From Podaxis mareebaensis (Eukaryota > Basidiomycota > Agaricomycetes > Agaricales > Agaricaceae), in NCBI GenBank assembly GCA_018524725.1, contig JAEUWP010000180.1, positions 372,001 through 436,000 on the forward strand: DNA of 64,000 nt. The letters are read 5' to 3'. The position numbers and the translations under genes were made by a program. The notes beneath the pieces were generated by a model. It was given only the letters and a program-made list of their open reading frames with translations. It was not told where the DNA came from and made no database searches. Position 1 is the first letter of the stretch. Each line of letters opens with the position of its first letter. Below, in pieces: positions 32,757 through 44,349 of the stretch.

Positions 32757-35700
32757 TTACAACGCAACACCCTCGAAAGGATTCGTCGGTATGCTCTTCC
32801 TCGTCACAGCAGGTTGAGCAATCTTCACTCTATGCTCGTCATCGAAAGGCGACATGAAGGGGTTCTCGGTCATACTCAGCTGACGAGCATGCGGAACATT
32901 CGAAGAGGTGAGTAACCTCTCCAGGCTCCCAGCTACGTTTCCCAAAGGGCCACCTCCTGCACCAACACCAGCCATATTCCCGCTTTTGTTCACAGGAAAA
33001 CTGACCGATCGACGGTGGCGTTGAGGATGGTTGAGGGAGGCGGAAGGAGATACAGGTGCCTGATGGTACCTTCTTGAGGTGGAAGGCTTAGGATACCTCG
33101 AGTGTCCAGTTTCAAATCCAAAGTGCAGCGGAATGGGAACCAGCGGTTGTTGGAGAGGCTGGGGCGGGGATTGGGGAGCAACGCCACCATATACTTCGTC
33201 CGTTTGGACCGAGCCAACGTCAGAAGGCACGCCACTAGTGTTGCGAGTATGTTTCGGCTGGAGGGGTCGGGGAGGGGAGATAACGGGGCGAGTAGATGAA
33301 GGAAGGCCGACAGTTGGTCGAGGAGGGGACTTGAATTTGAGGGACGTCGCAGAAGAAGACGCCGAATGGCTAAGCGCGAGCGATTTCTTGCTTGGACTTA
33401 GAATACTAGTCCACGGCGCGGTCGGCGAGCTTTCAGGGGTTTTGGACCAGCGGGACTTCGGTTCCTCGGCCATATATTCCTGGGAGTTGTTGCGATCTTC
33501 CTGGGGCTGGTGGTCCGCGAAGTCGTTGGTCGTCGATTGCAGCTCTGGCTTTCCGATGTTCCTTTCCTCTGTCGGGTTCTCCTGTTGTCCTTTTCTTCCA
33601 AGAAGAGTGGCCATCCTGCCGAACCAAGCAGTTTGCCTCTTCTCTTCATGTGGGATGAACGGAGGCGGCGCTTTGCGAGGGATCAGTTTCTCCTTCGCGG
33701 CAGCCATGAACCCCTTCCTCTGCTCGAGCTGATGCTTAGGCTGGTTCTCGCCAAAGTGGCTATCCCAAGCTTTCTCCGAGTCGATCTTGGAATCAATGGA
33801 AGACGGAGCACGGTTCATGGCAGTCCAAAGTGCGGGAGTACTACGGCCATTGCCACTCTCCGCCGGGCCGTTGCCAAAGTCCTTGAAAGGAACGACAATG
33901 CCTTCGATGCCTTGGCTCCTCTCCTTCATCCACCGCTTCTTCTTCCTGTTCTCCACGAGCTGACGACCATATGAATGCCAAAGGACTACGGCGATGCCCA
34001 TGAGGATGACTATTCCCCAGAGGCCGAGGAAGATGCTGAACATGATACGCTCCGTCTTCAAACTAGCGGCGTAGGAGTTGACAAGTCTACCGATAAGGCC
34101 ATCATTGTCGTCAGCACCCCCGCCGATGGCGGCGGCAGCAATGGGCTGAACAGTTTCGTCGACGGTACTTTGAGGGAGCATGAGGGCCGAGTCGTTCATC
34201 CTGGGCATATCAATCTTGAGATTGTCATGCAGGAACGTCAAGGCATTCTCGATAGCATCGACCTTGCTTCCAATGAAACAGCGGAGAAATTCCTGAGCAG
34301 GCTGCTCGAGGATAGTGCCACCGAAAACGGAATTGACAGCGTTCTCGATGTCGGTATAAAACTCGTTAATGGTGCTGTTCAGGCTGGTCGTAGTTTGGTT
34401 AACCCATCCAAACAACCCATCATTGAGAGTAGTTTGAGCGGCGTCGACCCGGGAGTTGACCTCGTTAGCATATGCCGAAGACTGGTTGTACATGCTATCA
34501 TTGATCGAAGTTGCGATTGTGTTGCTAAAGTCGGACACAGTGGAAGCAGCCCGATCTTGGTACTTGGAAATCAAAGGATCCATAGCCCACAACTGCAACT
34601 GCACGCATAGGAGGCCAAAGAAGCCGATCAGGAAAACAGCGACTGCAGGTGGGTGGAAGATGTAGTTGAAGAACCACTGCATGTGCGTGTGTTGCGAGGG
34701 GCTGAGGCGGAACAATTGGGAGAGGCGGTTCGTAATGCGGGTGATAAGGGGGTGAGTGCTGTTAGCTTGGAGCATGAGGAGATTATGGTCCGTGAGGGTC
34801 ATCTGCGGGACGCCTTCGGCAGTCTTGGTGTGGTACATAGTCGGGTCGGTGAGCCATGCTTGGCGGGTGTACTCGAGGTGGGCCTTCATGCAGCGCCATT
34901 TATACCAGGTCAAGAGGCAGTTGAGACCGATGAGGATTAAAGCGAGGACAACGAGGAGAAGAGTGCCAATTTTGGCCGTCTTGATAAGATCCTGGCCGAT
35001 ATCGTCCACAACAGACATGTCAATGTCGTTGCAGAAGGAAAGACGATTTTGTTGGGGGACTGGCATGACGGAGGAGTTGAAGGAGATTTCGGCAAAAGTG
35101 TCGTTAATTTCCTTCTTGAGGAGCTCAAAGGGCGTGTCGATGCTAATTGAAGATGGTATCATGAGCGCATATAAGGAGAATCTAGAACTATAACACATAC
35201 ATAGACTCAACCTTGTCCTTCAAATCAGCGACGGTAGGAAGAGAAGAGTTCAACTTGGTGAGAGAATCCTGAAAAGAGGAAGGCAATTGAATATTAGTTA
35301 GGCCATCAAGGCTGGGGACATTAATCTGCGGGGCTTGAATATCGCTGAAGGGATTGACTTTGTTGACTCCGTCGATAAAGCTCTTGATGACGTTGTTGGC
35401 CGACTGAATGTCGTTCTGGATGCTTGTCCGGAGACTGCTGGTAGCACTTTGCAATAAATTGTTCACCTAACACAGGGAATCAGTAACCACTTAAAATCCA
35501 AAGGTCTCGACGACTCACTTCCTGCACCGCACCGATTAAAATAGAGAGTCCTCCGCGAACAACAAGCTCCAAAAAGCACAACAATGTGGACCGGTACAAA
35601 TCAATCACGAAATTGATAATAGCTTCCATAACCGTCAACGCAGTGGTCAAGACCAGTCTGGCACCACGCAGTGTCCCATTAACGGCGTCCACAAACTGTT

Positions 35701-36001
35701 CGTTCGTCGCGATAGCCATAATCCTAGGCATGCTCGCAGCCGACGTAGCGGCCTGTTCTGCCGCTTTGCAACTCGTCAACAAGTCATCCTTGGCATTTGC
35801 AACTGTGTCCTGGGAAGCCGCGAGGGAGAGTTGAAGTCGGAAGGCAACGAATAGGAGGGAGAGGATCGGGTACGCGAGCCATGTCAGAGATAGAAGATGG
35901 GGGAGTTGGAGATAGGGTGTGAGCGTTGTCGTCGTGTATTGGGCATCGTAAGTAGGAGGTGGGGCGTTCCAAAGAGCGGACGAGTGAGATATGGCAGACA
36001 T
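32757..36001 (-). CDS. PRM1: Plasma membrane fusion protein PRM1
   Basis: Three exons (36001-35519, 35466-35201 and 35142-32757) give 1044 residues. Several hydrophobic segments are visible: [19 protein letters not shown] near residue 40, an amphipathic stretch near 140, [39 protein letters not shown] and [19 protein letters not shown]. Between them are extracellular loops with many Asn-x-Ser/Thr sites and conserved Cys (FLRCFIG). This layout of four or five membrane spans with a long Ser/Pro-rich cytosolic tail fits fungal PRM1. It acts at the contact zone of mating cells and promotes plasma membrane fusion. In yeasts it is induced by mating pheromone; here six HMG-box core sites lie upstream. 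The tail (about 400 residues) is disordered. Confidence 0.88.
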
Positions 36002-37113
36002 GCCAAATGGATGAGAGGCGTCGACCTGCGACTGGAGTCCAGTAATAAGAGAAGGGAAGAGAGGGGGTAGGGAAGTAAACCCATTGTGATCCTTTTACCT
36101 GATTGCCATTGTCCCTTGCGTCTTCGCCCTCGGATAATGACCAGCCATGCTTATTGTACTTGCCTGTGCTCCATTCTTTGTCTGCCTTTTTCGGACAATA
36201 GCAAGTTAATGTCACACCACGTCACAGCGAGATCGTTGTTTGGCTGTCATGCAACGCACAAACAAGGTCCGTGGGAACGACGCAGACTGCCCCGTCTGCA
36301 TCTTCCATCGTGTTGGGCGCAGCCAGCATACAGTCGTTCATCGCCTCCTTCCACAGCCTATCTACACATAGAAAATGCGATTCCAGTTTCTGGCATAACC
36401 ATCCGCTTCGCAAGGCAACAGTGACCAAGCAACGGATTATTCGGCAGTACTGGCCTAAGTACTTGACTATCTTTGTTCACTTCTTTATGGGCGCTTCCGG
36501 TGTATCACCGTCAGTGTTATCCTGGTTTATCTTAACCTTCATGTTACGAGCCTAATACTTTTGATCATCACCGCCAGCCCCAATCGCCTCCAATCACGCA
36601 ACTTAAAAGTACAAAGACGCAGACACTGCATTCGCATGTAACCCCTCCGGTACTCCGTTTTCATTCTATCAGACGACTCAACAATAAACTTTCTTCGTTA
36701 TCTACGATCTCCTGCTGTCCATTCTGACGATTTGTGACGAACCCTATGTTGCAGATGCCATATGGAAGGTGGCTCCCACAATGAATTGTCAGAGAACAAA
36801 GTCACCTCCTATTCTTACCCCAACTACTTTGTTTTTTTCTTTCTTGGGAATCATTCTGAGATTGACAACTTCCCATGCTGCCCGTTATAATCCAAATAGG
36901 GAGGATAACATATAGTTGTGGAATAAGAAGAGCTCACGGACAGTAGCTATATAGTGAGTAAGTCCTGAGTACCATACAGTCGTGCGCATAGAACAAAACA
37001 AAGTCTAGAAGGACAGAAAATAAAAAATGCCAGTGAGCAAGGAGCCTCCACTTAATTAAGCCCAGATTATTTTGCGCACAGCGCCGAGATTAATGTTAGT
37101 ATCTTCGGGGACT
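36002..37113. promoter_or_regulatory. PRM1 upstream region with repeated HMG-box core sites
   Basis: The 1.1 kb between the PRM1 start and the SEY1 stop has no supported gene. It holds six copies of CTTTGT or its complement ACAAAG, at 36176, 36471, 36611, 36796, 36827 and 36998. Two are close to the fission-yeast Ste11 TR box: TTCTTTGTCT at 36174 and ATCTTTGTTC at 36469. Mating-type HMG-box regulators bind this core in other fungi. The site at 36998 may lie in the SEY1 3' UTR. Confidence 0.45.
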
Positions 37114-40060
37114 TCATGATTCCTGCTGTTGCCGCCGTCTGAACTCATCCTCGTCGTAGAGCTCACGCATAGGCGTCGGTCGGGAAGATGCAGGCGACGC
37201 GCGCACAGGCTCCGCAAGGGCAGGTTGCGAGAGGTGTTCCCGAAGCTTTTTCGTAGCCTGGTGCTGAACCTTAAACGAAAGTCAATCAGCCATTCACCAA
37301 AACCAAACAACGAAACTCACCTCCCCAGCAACAGTTTTCGTCACCTGATACAACGGCCCCGCCAATCCTAACTGCATGATAGCATATCCGGAGGCAAGCG
37401 CCACTAACAACAGCGTAAAGTACAACGGGTTGAACAAGATCATCATCGCCTCGTTCCAGCCCAATACCACAAGGACGCCGTACATCCATGTAGGAATCTG
37501 CGCGATACTAGCAACGGTGCTCCTCTTTGCTTCGACATAGTAGGCGTCGGCATCCTTGCGGAACTTATTGCCCAGGTCGACTTGCTTGTTCGCAGAGAAG
37601 ATAGAGAGAGAGGCTTCGAAATCAAACTCGCCCTCGCCTGTGAGAGCGTCGGCGGAGTCAGATGGAAGGGTAAATTCAAGTGACGGGTCTTGGGGTTTGA
37701 TCTCAGAGTAGAGAGGGATGAGATTGAGGGTCTAATCATAGACGATATGAGTGAAAAGACGGGAGGAAAGAGACTGAACATACCTGATCCTTTGCATTTT
37801 TGAATGCCCCGTCAATATCGTCATCTGGCTTCCAGACACGCGGCACACCCTGATCATCATACCTGAACCGTTCCTCAAAGTGGCTTCGGAGCTTGCTCAA
37901 GAAGACGGCATCGGCAGTTTGCTCGTCAATTTTAGCCCTAAGGGCTTGCCAAGCGCGCTTGCGAAGGGTTGCGAGTGAAGTCTCGTTTTCCTCATCGGTG
38001 CAGTTGAAACCTACGGATCAAGGTCAGCGAGCGAGCAGGTGCAGAAGGGCATTGTTTCACTCACTCTTGGCTTTGGTCAAATAGGCACTCTCAGCCTTGG
38101 CAAGGATATCCTTGAACGCACGAAGGATCTCATCCCACATATCCTTAGAACCCTTGTTCAGTTGCAATTCAACAGGCTCCGACATGTGTTTCTTGATGTT
38201 CCTCTATACCTCCTTCAGCATCCAACATCCGCTACAAGGCCACGACAAGACACACCTCAATCTGGTTGACCATTTTCTTCGTCTCGTCCTTTCTGCATTG
38301 ATCCGCTACACTCTTAATCTCTTCCTTCAACAAATCCAACTCTTCCTCCCATACCCAGTCCGTCCCCTCAACAAACGCCTCCTTCGCACTCTCCTCGAAT
38401 TTACTTTCCCATTTGGCTCTTGCATTAGCCACGACATGACCGAAATCATACTCCTCGCCTTTGAGTCCGTCAAGGAGTGCCTTCTTGAATTGTACTAGAC
38501 AGAACTTGTGCAAGTTCTTGAGCTGACCGAGGAAGAGAGGCGAGAGAGTCGAGTCTAATGCTGCTGTGAGGTCCGCCCGCTTGCGTGTGTATACGGCTTT
38601 ATGGTATCTGGAGGCATCACGATCGTATCGGGCTATACGAGAGTAATGAATGAGCATGCATACAAGTAATGAAGGGGTTACAGCTCACTCAAAGCTTGTG
38701 TTCTCCAATTCTTCATCATACCGCCAAGACCCTCCACAACTTGACCCGCTTCAATGGGTCGTTTCTGGGACTTGGCTTGTTCGTTGAACTCGGCGAGAGC
38801 CACTGTAGAGATCTCATCACAGCGGAACTGAGCAAGAAGTTCTTGTTGCGTCGGCAAGTCGAGGTCTTTGTTTGATTGGACTTGTTCCTGAATATCAGAT
38901 CACGTTAACATGTGCGCGAGCATAACCATACATCATTAAGTGAACTCACCCAGATACCTTCCATGTAGAAGGCAACACCATCGGCAGGAATGCGCTTGTG
39001 ATACGCGGGCTTGAACAAATAGCTTGGGTTATCCTTCTCGACGAATCGCTTACGAAGCGACTGGACTTCGGCCTCGAACTTCTCCGGAACCAAGATCTTG
39101 TGAGGAAGGGTGGTGAATTCAAGGTCGAAATAATCGGATAGTTGCCGGTCTTTGAGTTCGGAAGGTTTTGAGAGCCCCTCCCATATACGTAAGAGATCAG
39201 AAGTGAGTGTGGCCTGGAGGTTTGCAAGAGGAGTGACACCGATGTGATCTCGGATGACGAACAGAAGCAGGGTCCGTCCACTTGAGCTGGAGATAGAATA
39301 TGCTCAGGTTGATGGGACCGGTAAGTACTCGGGTAGTTATACGTACCTTCCCTTTCCGAACAAGCCCAAGTTCACTTCGAATACGGTCTTCAGGAGGCCC
39401 ATGTTTGCACCGTTGTACAAACCAACTTGATGTTCCCACATGTTTACAATGAGGATTTCGGAGGATGCGAGAGAGAAGAGGGCAGATTTGCGTTCGAAGT
39501 CTTGGTCTTCACCCCGTTCACGGCCGTCGGTACCCTCGACGTCCATGACCATGACATTCATGTCCTTGCCTCGGCACATCCAAATACCTGCCCGGCGCAT
39601 ATATTAGAGAACGTATTGTGTGGGATTTAAGGTTAACGTACCTTTGGTTGTCTGTTGTCGTTTCGACTCGTCCATGACATCAAATGTCGTGCCGAACAAC
39701 CTATTCAGCAGTGTACCTGTTTCGAAGTTCAGCGCACATCCTCCTTGAATACGTTCTCTGGGGCTCACTTTTTCCTGTCGATTGTGAGCCGAATACGGCC
39801 ACGATGTTGTAGTCAAAACCTGCGTCCCGAAGTCCCCACCGTTCAACTTGTTTGCTCAGGTCTGGACTGTTGGAGGAACGACGAAGTGAGCAACATTTCT
39901 TTGGGTATTTTCAGGTGCGTAAAGCGTACGTGAATTTCTTCTCGTCGTCAACAATCTGCAGTCGTTCGGTTGCTCCATTGACGTGAGGAGCATGACCATT
40001 CACATGTGTCGCGCCAGCATTACCGTTGGGTCGTCCATCAAGCAAGCTGTTTGAAGCCAT
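37114..40060 (-). CDS. SEY1: SEY1/RHD3/atlastin-type ER fusion GTPase
   Basis: Multi-exon gene starting [13 protein letters not shown]. The GTPase domain has the P-loop GSQSTGKST (its last codons split by an intron), the switch I Thr pair in [10 protein letters not shown], and the G3 motif [16 protein letters not shown]. The [20 protein letters not shown] and [15 protein letters not shown] segments are diagnostic. A long helical bundle follows. Two hydrophobic segments near the C-terminus ([19 protein letters not shown] and [16 protein letters not shown]) make the ER hairpin anchor, and a short cytosolic tail ends [12 protein letters not shown]1 tethers and fuses ER tubules at three-way junctions after GTP-driven dimerisation. 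Confidence 0.94.
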
Positions 40061-40560
40061 GGTACATGTATAGTCGTTACGAATATGCGTGGAATATGTT
40101 CAAGGTACGAGTGGGATAAAGGTACAAAGTTAAGAGAGAAAGGGGGGGTGGATGAAGGAGGAGCGGGGGTGAAGGTGTTGAAAATGGGAAACGGCCGGAG
40201 ATGGTTATTACTGTCCTCCGTGCCACGTGGTTTTTGCCTCTGCTGAAGCTTAAGCCTTGCCCTCCACTCTCCTTTCATTGAGTTCATTCATCGTCTGCAT
40301 TTCAGTTATTGAAGGCATTGATGCTGGGTGCACACCGCTGCTTAAATGCATGGTTGCAATACATCAGCTAGAACCCGTGGACGAAGTAACACTAGTACAT
40401 TGGCCCAATCTTTGCCCGTCTAGGTGCCTAATCGCCTATCGTTTGGGGGATACATTAGCTTGACTGCGGGAGCCAATTCTGTGTATATCAGAATTTTTGT
40501 CGAGAACGTTCAAGGAAATTCGCGTTGAAATCGGATAGGCTGTCCCGGTTGCTCGAGGCA

Positions 40561-40601
40561 GCACCTGAGCTTCCCGCTTCCGGCACTCAAGCCTCAGGTG
40601 C
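40561..40601. repeat. 9-bp perfect inverted repeat with E-box-type cores
   Basis: GCACCTGAG and its exact complement CTCAGGTGC are separated by 23 nt. Each arm contains a CANNTG core (CACCTG/CAGGTG), the type bound by bHLH factors. It sits 480 bp from the acetoacetyl-CoA synthetase start and 500 bp from the SEY1 start. It could be chance. Confidence 0.5.
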
Positions 40602-41031
40602 GGCGCGTGTCAGCCGCGTTTCTCGTGGGTAGAGTGGGCCATGATCTGCCATGATCCATCCAAGGCGATATTAGTGTAAATGGAATCCAAATTTCCTGGG
40701 GAAAACATGGATGAAAGTTGTTGCGGATACCAAGGGGGATCTGGGGAATCATTCCTTTGCTGGGCGAACTGACCGCCCCGATATGCCGTTGCCGCGCTCG
40801 AACGGGAGGAGGGCAGAAATAACCAGATATTCCAATGTTACTCACTCCACTGTTGACTACGGCGTTCCGTCGCTTTGCAGTTACCACCAACAGTGATGGG
40901 AAGCTACGGACGGCGTGGAATTCATGCTGTTTAGGGGCTCTGATGAGGTCACGCGTCCTTATTTCCAACTTCCTTCGGCTTCGGCTTCTCTTGCCTGCCA
41001 ACGATGTTTATAACGCGATTTATCTATCTCT

Positions 41032-41038
41032 TATATAG
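41032..41038 (+). promoter_or_regulatory. TATA-like box of acetoacetyl-CoA synthetase gene
   Basis: TATATAG ends 42 bp before the start codon at 41081, a plausible core promoter distance for a short leader. Confidence 0.35.
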
Positions 41039-41080
41039 CCTCCGCTAGGCTCCGTCGGTACCCCTTCTCGTCCTCGAATA

Positions 41081-43886
41081 ATGGACTCATACTTCTCGCA
41101 GTCAAAGCTCTTGTGGACGCCCCGCAACCCGGGGTTCACAAATATTGACCTCCTTCGGCGCCTTATCAACCGGAAACATAACCTAAACATCCGTAAGAGC
41201 ATCACTTGTTGCGATTGTCACCTTGCTGAGGTGAATCAACAATGTTGACAGAGGATTACCACCAGTTATATCAATACTCTATCGAACACGACGAGTTCTG
41301 GATAGATCTCTGGGAATTCCTTGGTATTGTTAGCTCAGTACCACCTAACAAAGTACGCAAGGTCGTGCATCTTGAGCGACGCATAGCTTCTCAAAGCCGC
41401 TCACAGGAACGGATTACAGCACCGGGAAGGATTGGGGAAATTCCCATATGGTTTCCGAATGCTAGATTGAACTATGCGGAGAACCTCCTCTGGCGCAAGG
41501 ACGATGCAATTGCAATTACTGCTACCGGGGAAACAGGAGCTATCGAGAACTATACATTCAGGCAGCTGCGGGAGATGGTTAGAAAGATGGCTTCTGCTCT
41601 CAGAATATCTGGACTTCGGGTGGGGGATAGGGTGGCCGGTATGTTCACGGCTACAAGAACATAAGTCCTTAAACTAAAAGTCAATCCGTACGGTCAGCTA
41701 TCGTGACAAACTCGATAAACGCGGTCGTCATTGCCCTTGCTGTTGCGAGTATTGGTGGCATCTTCTCCACTACAGCCACGGATATGGGTGTTCAGGTTAA
41801 TACATACTGTCCACTTCTTGCCGCTCTAAATGGCTGACACCCAGACTCCTTACAGGGTATTCTGGATAGATACCGTCAAATTCAACCCAAGTTTATCTTT
41901 ACTGATACGCAAGTCAGTTATTCGGGGAAGCAAATAGACCTTACAGACAAAATCCGGGAGGTTATTCAAGACCTCAGTAAACAAGGTCTACAGCAAACCA
42001 TTCTTCTCCCCAGCCGTACTACTGGTAAAGAACTTGAACCGAAGGACCTCAAAAACAGGTGGATATCCTCGGCTTTGTATTCTACAGTGTGCTGACCAAG
42101 ATGATGTAGCATCACTCTGTCAAAATTCCTCCAAACCGCTGACGACCGCGAGTTGCAGTTCGAACAGTTGCCGTTTTGCCAGCCCTTGTTCATCCTGTAC
42201 AGTTCCGGAACATCCGGAAAACCGAAATGCATCGTTCACTCAGCTGGAGTTCGTATTCTTTTCTTAAAGCTTCATGGACTCGTAATGATGAAGAACGGAA
42301 TATAGGGCGTCTTGCTTCAAACCAAGAAGGATATTCAAGTGGGCCTTAACTTGAACATGAACGAGACCTATTTCCAGTACACGACGGTATATCCCAGGTT
42401 GCCTCTTTCTTCGCATATACTGAGCCTCCTGTTCGTTCAACAGACGGGATGGATGATGTGGACATTTATGTTGACTGGACTTGCTGTTGGTGCTCGTGTG
42501 ATCTTATACGACGGTTCTCCCTTCTATCCGGATCTCAAAACCTACCTGAGGTTCATTGACACTCAACAGTAAGTTGCCTGGTTTGGCATCAATTCAAACT
42601 ACTTACGCGCGCGCGCAGTGTGACCTTGCTAGGTACAAGCCCCCGTTTTTTGTCTGAAGTGCAAGGCCGTGGCATTCAGCCCCGTAGGTTCCCTCTTCGA
42701 AAACATAGGGATCCTCTTATCCAACTAATACCCTGCCAGTCCAGTTGGGCAAATTCGAGGCCTTGAAGACGATCGGATGCACTGGTGCTGTTCTGACACC
42801 GCCGATGTTTGAATGGGCACAACGCGCTTTTGGAGAGACTGTCCACCTCGTTTCCACGAGCGGCGGCACGGATGTGTGTGCTTCTTGTGCGTACGCCTCC
42901 CACTACGCCGCGACGATAGCGGACTAACGTGAGCAGTTGTCACTGGGTCAGCGGTGCTCCCTGTCCACTGCGGGGGTGAGTAACACTCACTGGCTTCAGG
43001 ACAAGGCATTGCTGAACTAGGTGCTTACCCAGAGATCCAGTGTAAGACCCTCGGGCTCAGAGTTGAAGTCTTTGATCCAAATGGTAACAACATTGAGCAT
43101 ACCGGACAGCCTGGAGAGCTGGTGTGCACAAAGCCTCATCCTTCTCTGCCCCTTTACTTCTGGGGAGACGAGTCTGGCGAGAAACTACGCGATACTTACT
43201 TTGGCATGTATCCTGGTATGTCGTATCTATGTAGACCCAGGACCTGTGTGCTGAAAAGGACTGTGTTTAGGCGTATGGAGACAAGGAGACTTTATAGTTG
43301 TCAACCCGAAGACGAAGGGGATCATGATCCTTGGTCGAAGGTATTCTATTCAATTCACTTAGGCCTTACCGCCTTGTTACTGACATACCCTCTTCAGTGA
43401 TGGCGTCCTCAACCCAAGCGGCGTCCGTTTTGGTTCCGGGGAGATATACACTGTCCTCGAACAATTCTCTTCTGTCCTCGATGACTCACTCTGTGTCGGT
43501 CAAAGGCGCGTTCAGGACAAGGACGAACGCGTGCTCTTATTCTTAAAGATGCGCGAAGGGCGTAGGCTTACGCCACAATTAGAGGTTCAGATCCGGGAGG
43601 CTATCAGGACGGCGTTGAGTGCCAGACACGTCCCTTCGTATATTTTCGAAATTGAGGAAATTCCGGTGAGTTGATATCTCATCACCACTGGCATGGATGT
43701 AAGCGTGCTTACGAGGTGTACTAGTACACGGTCAACGGAAAGAAAATTGAAATTGCGGTGAAACAGATTGTTTCCGGGTCCAACTTAAAACCGAGTGGGA
43801 CGGTTGCAAACCCGGATTCATTGAAGTTGTATTATAAGTTCAGGGAGATTGAGAAAGTGACTAATATGGTGAAGGCCAGACTTTAA
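41081..43886 (+). CDS. Acetoacetyl-CoA synthetase
   Basis: About a dozen exons. It starts MDSYFSQSKLLWTPRNPGF, close to the family's N-terminus. Conserved blocks are IPIWFPNARLNYAENLL, the AMP-binding P-loop ILYSSGTSGKPKCIVHSAG, the TGWMMW motif, STSGGTDV and VTGSAVLPVHCG, and the C-terminal HVPSYIFEIEEIPYTVNGKKIEI. The last of these holds the acyl-CoA synthetase catalytic Lys in NGKK. The enzyme activates acetoacetate to acetoacetyl-CoA with ATP in the cytosol, feeding sterol synthesis or ketone-body and leucine catabolism. The C-terminus ends VTNMVKARL. No disruption of key motifs seen. An intron near 42608 contains a short GC dinucleotide run. Confidence 0.92.
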
Positions 43887-44260
43887 ACTCTACTCGGATG
43901 TATGGAATTGGCATCCAGACTTATGGATGCATACACTGCTTTCCTGCGGTTTCTTGGCTCCATTAAACACCATACGTAATTCGACTAGTGACAATTAGTG
44001 CAACCAAGTCCACCCTAGAACGATACTTTGGAAGGTTGCCTGACTATGAAACACTCTTCCACACCTAAATCCGAAGGATCGACTGAGTGTGTTGCGGATC
44101 CAATCATTGTAGGTCCACCGCCACGACATATGTTGTACGTCATAATCTCCCTCCAAAGCTGACCCAGAAAAATGGGCCGAGGAAATCGATCAGTACTCAC
44201 GGCACTTCCGGTACGTATGCGTATCATAGTGCAAGTATTGTTTCAATTTACGTATTTGCT

Positions 44261-44349
44261 GCGGACGATCTACAATCTTTTTAAATGTCAACTTTTATGG
44301 GGCCGCGGACGATCTATAATCCTTTTAATTATCAGCTTTTATGGGGGCC
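44261..44349. repeat. Two-copy imperfect tandem repeat, 44/45-bp unit
   Basis: Unit 1 (44261-44304) and unit 2 (44305-44349) both begin GCGGACGATCTA and end TTTTATGGGG plus CC. A third start (GCGGAC at 44350) is truncated. The copies differ at several positions, so the duplication is not very recent. Confidence 0.75.

Larger units (their letters stand above)
40061..41080. other. Intergenic between divergent SEY1 and acetoacetyl-CoA synthetase genes
   Basis: About 1 kb with no supported gene. It contains a perfect 9-bp inverted repeat (40561-40569 and 40593-40601, GCACCTGAG/CTCAGGTGC) and a TATA-like box near the right end. A 135-codon minus-strand frame at 40594-41001 has no recognisable content. 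Confidence 0.45.

Noticed and set aside
33975..34610. 211-codon plus-strand frame
   Set aside because: It lies wholly inside the well-supported PRM1 exon 3 on the other strand and has no recognisable content.
40594..41001. 135-codon minus-strand frame between SEY1 and acetoacetyl-CoA synthetase
   Set aside because: Composition is not coding-like, there is no homology I recognise, and it covers the likely promoter of the plus-strand gene.
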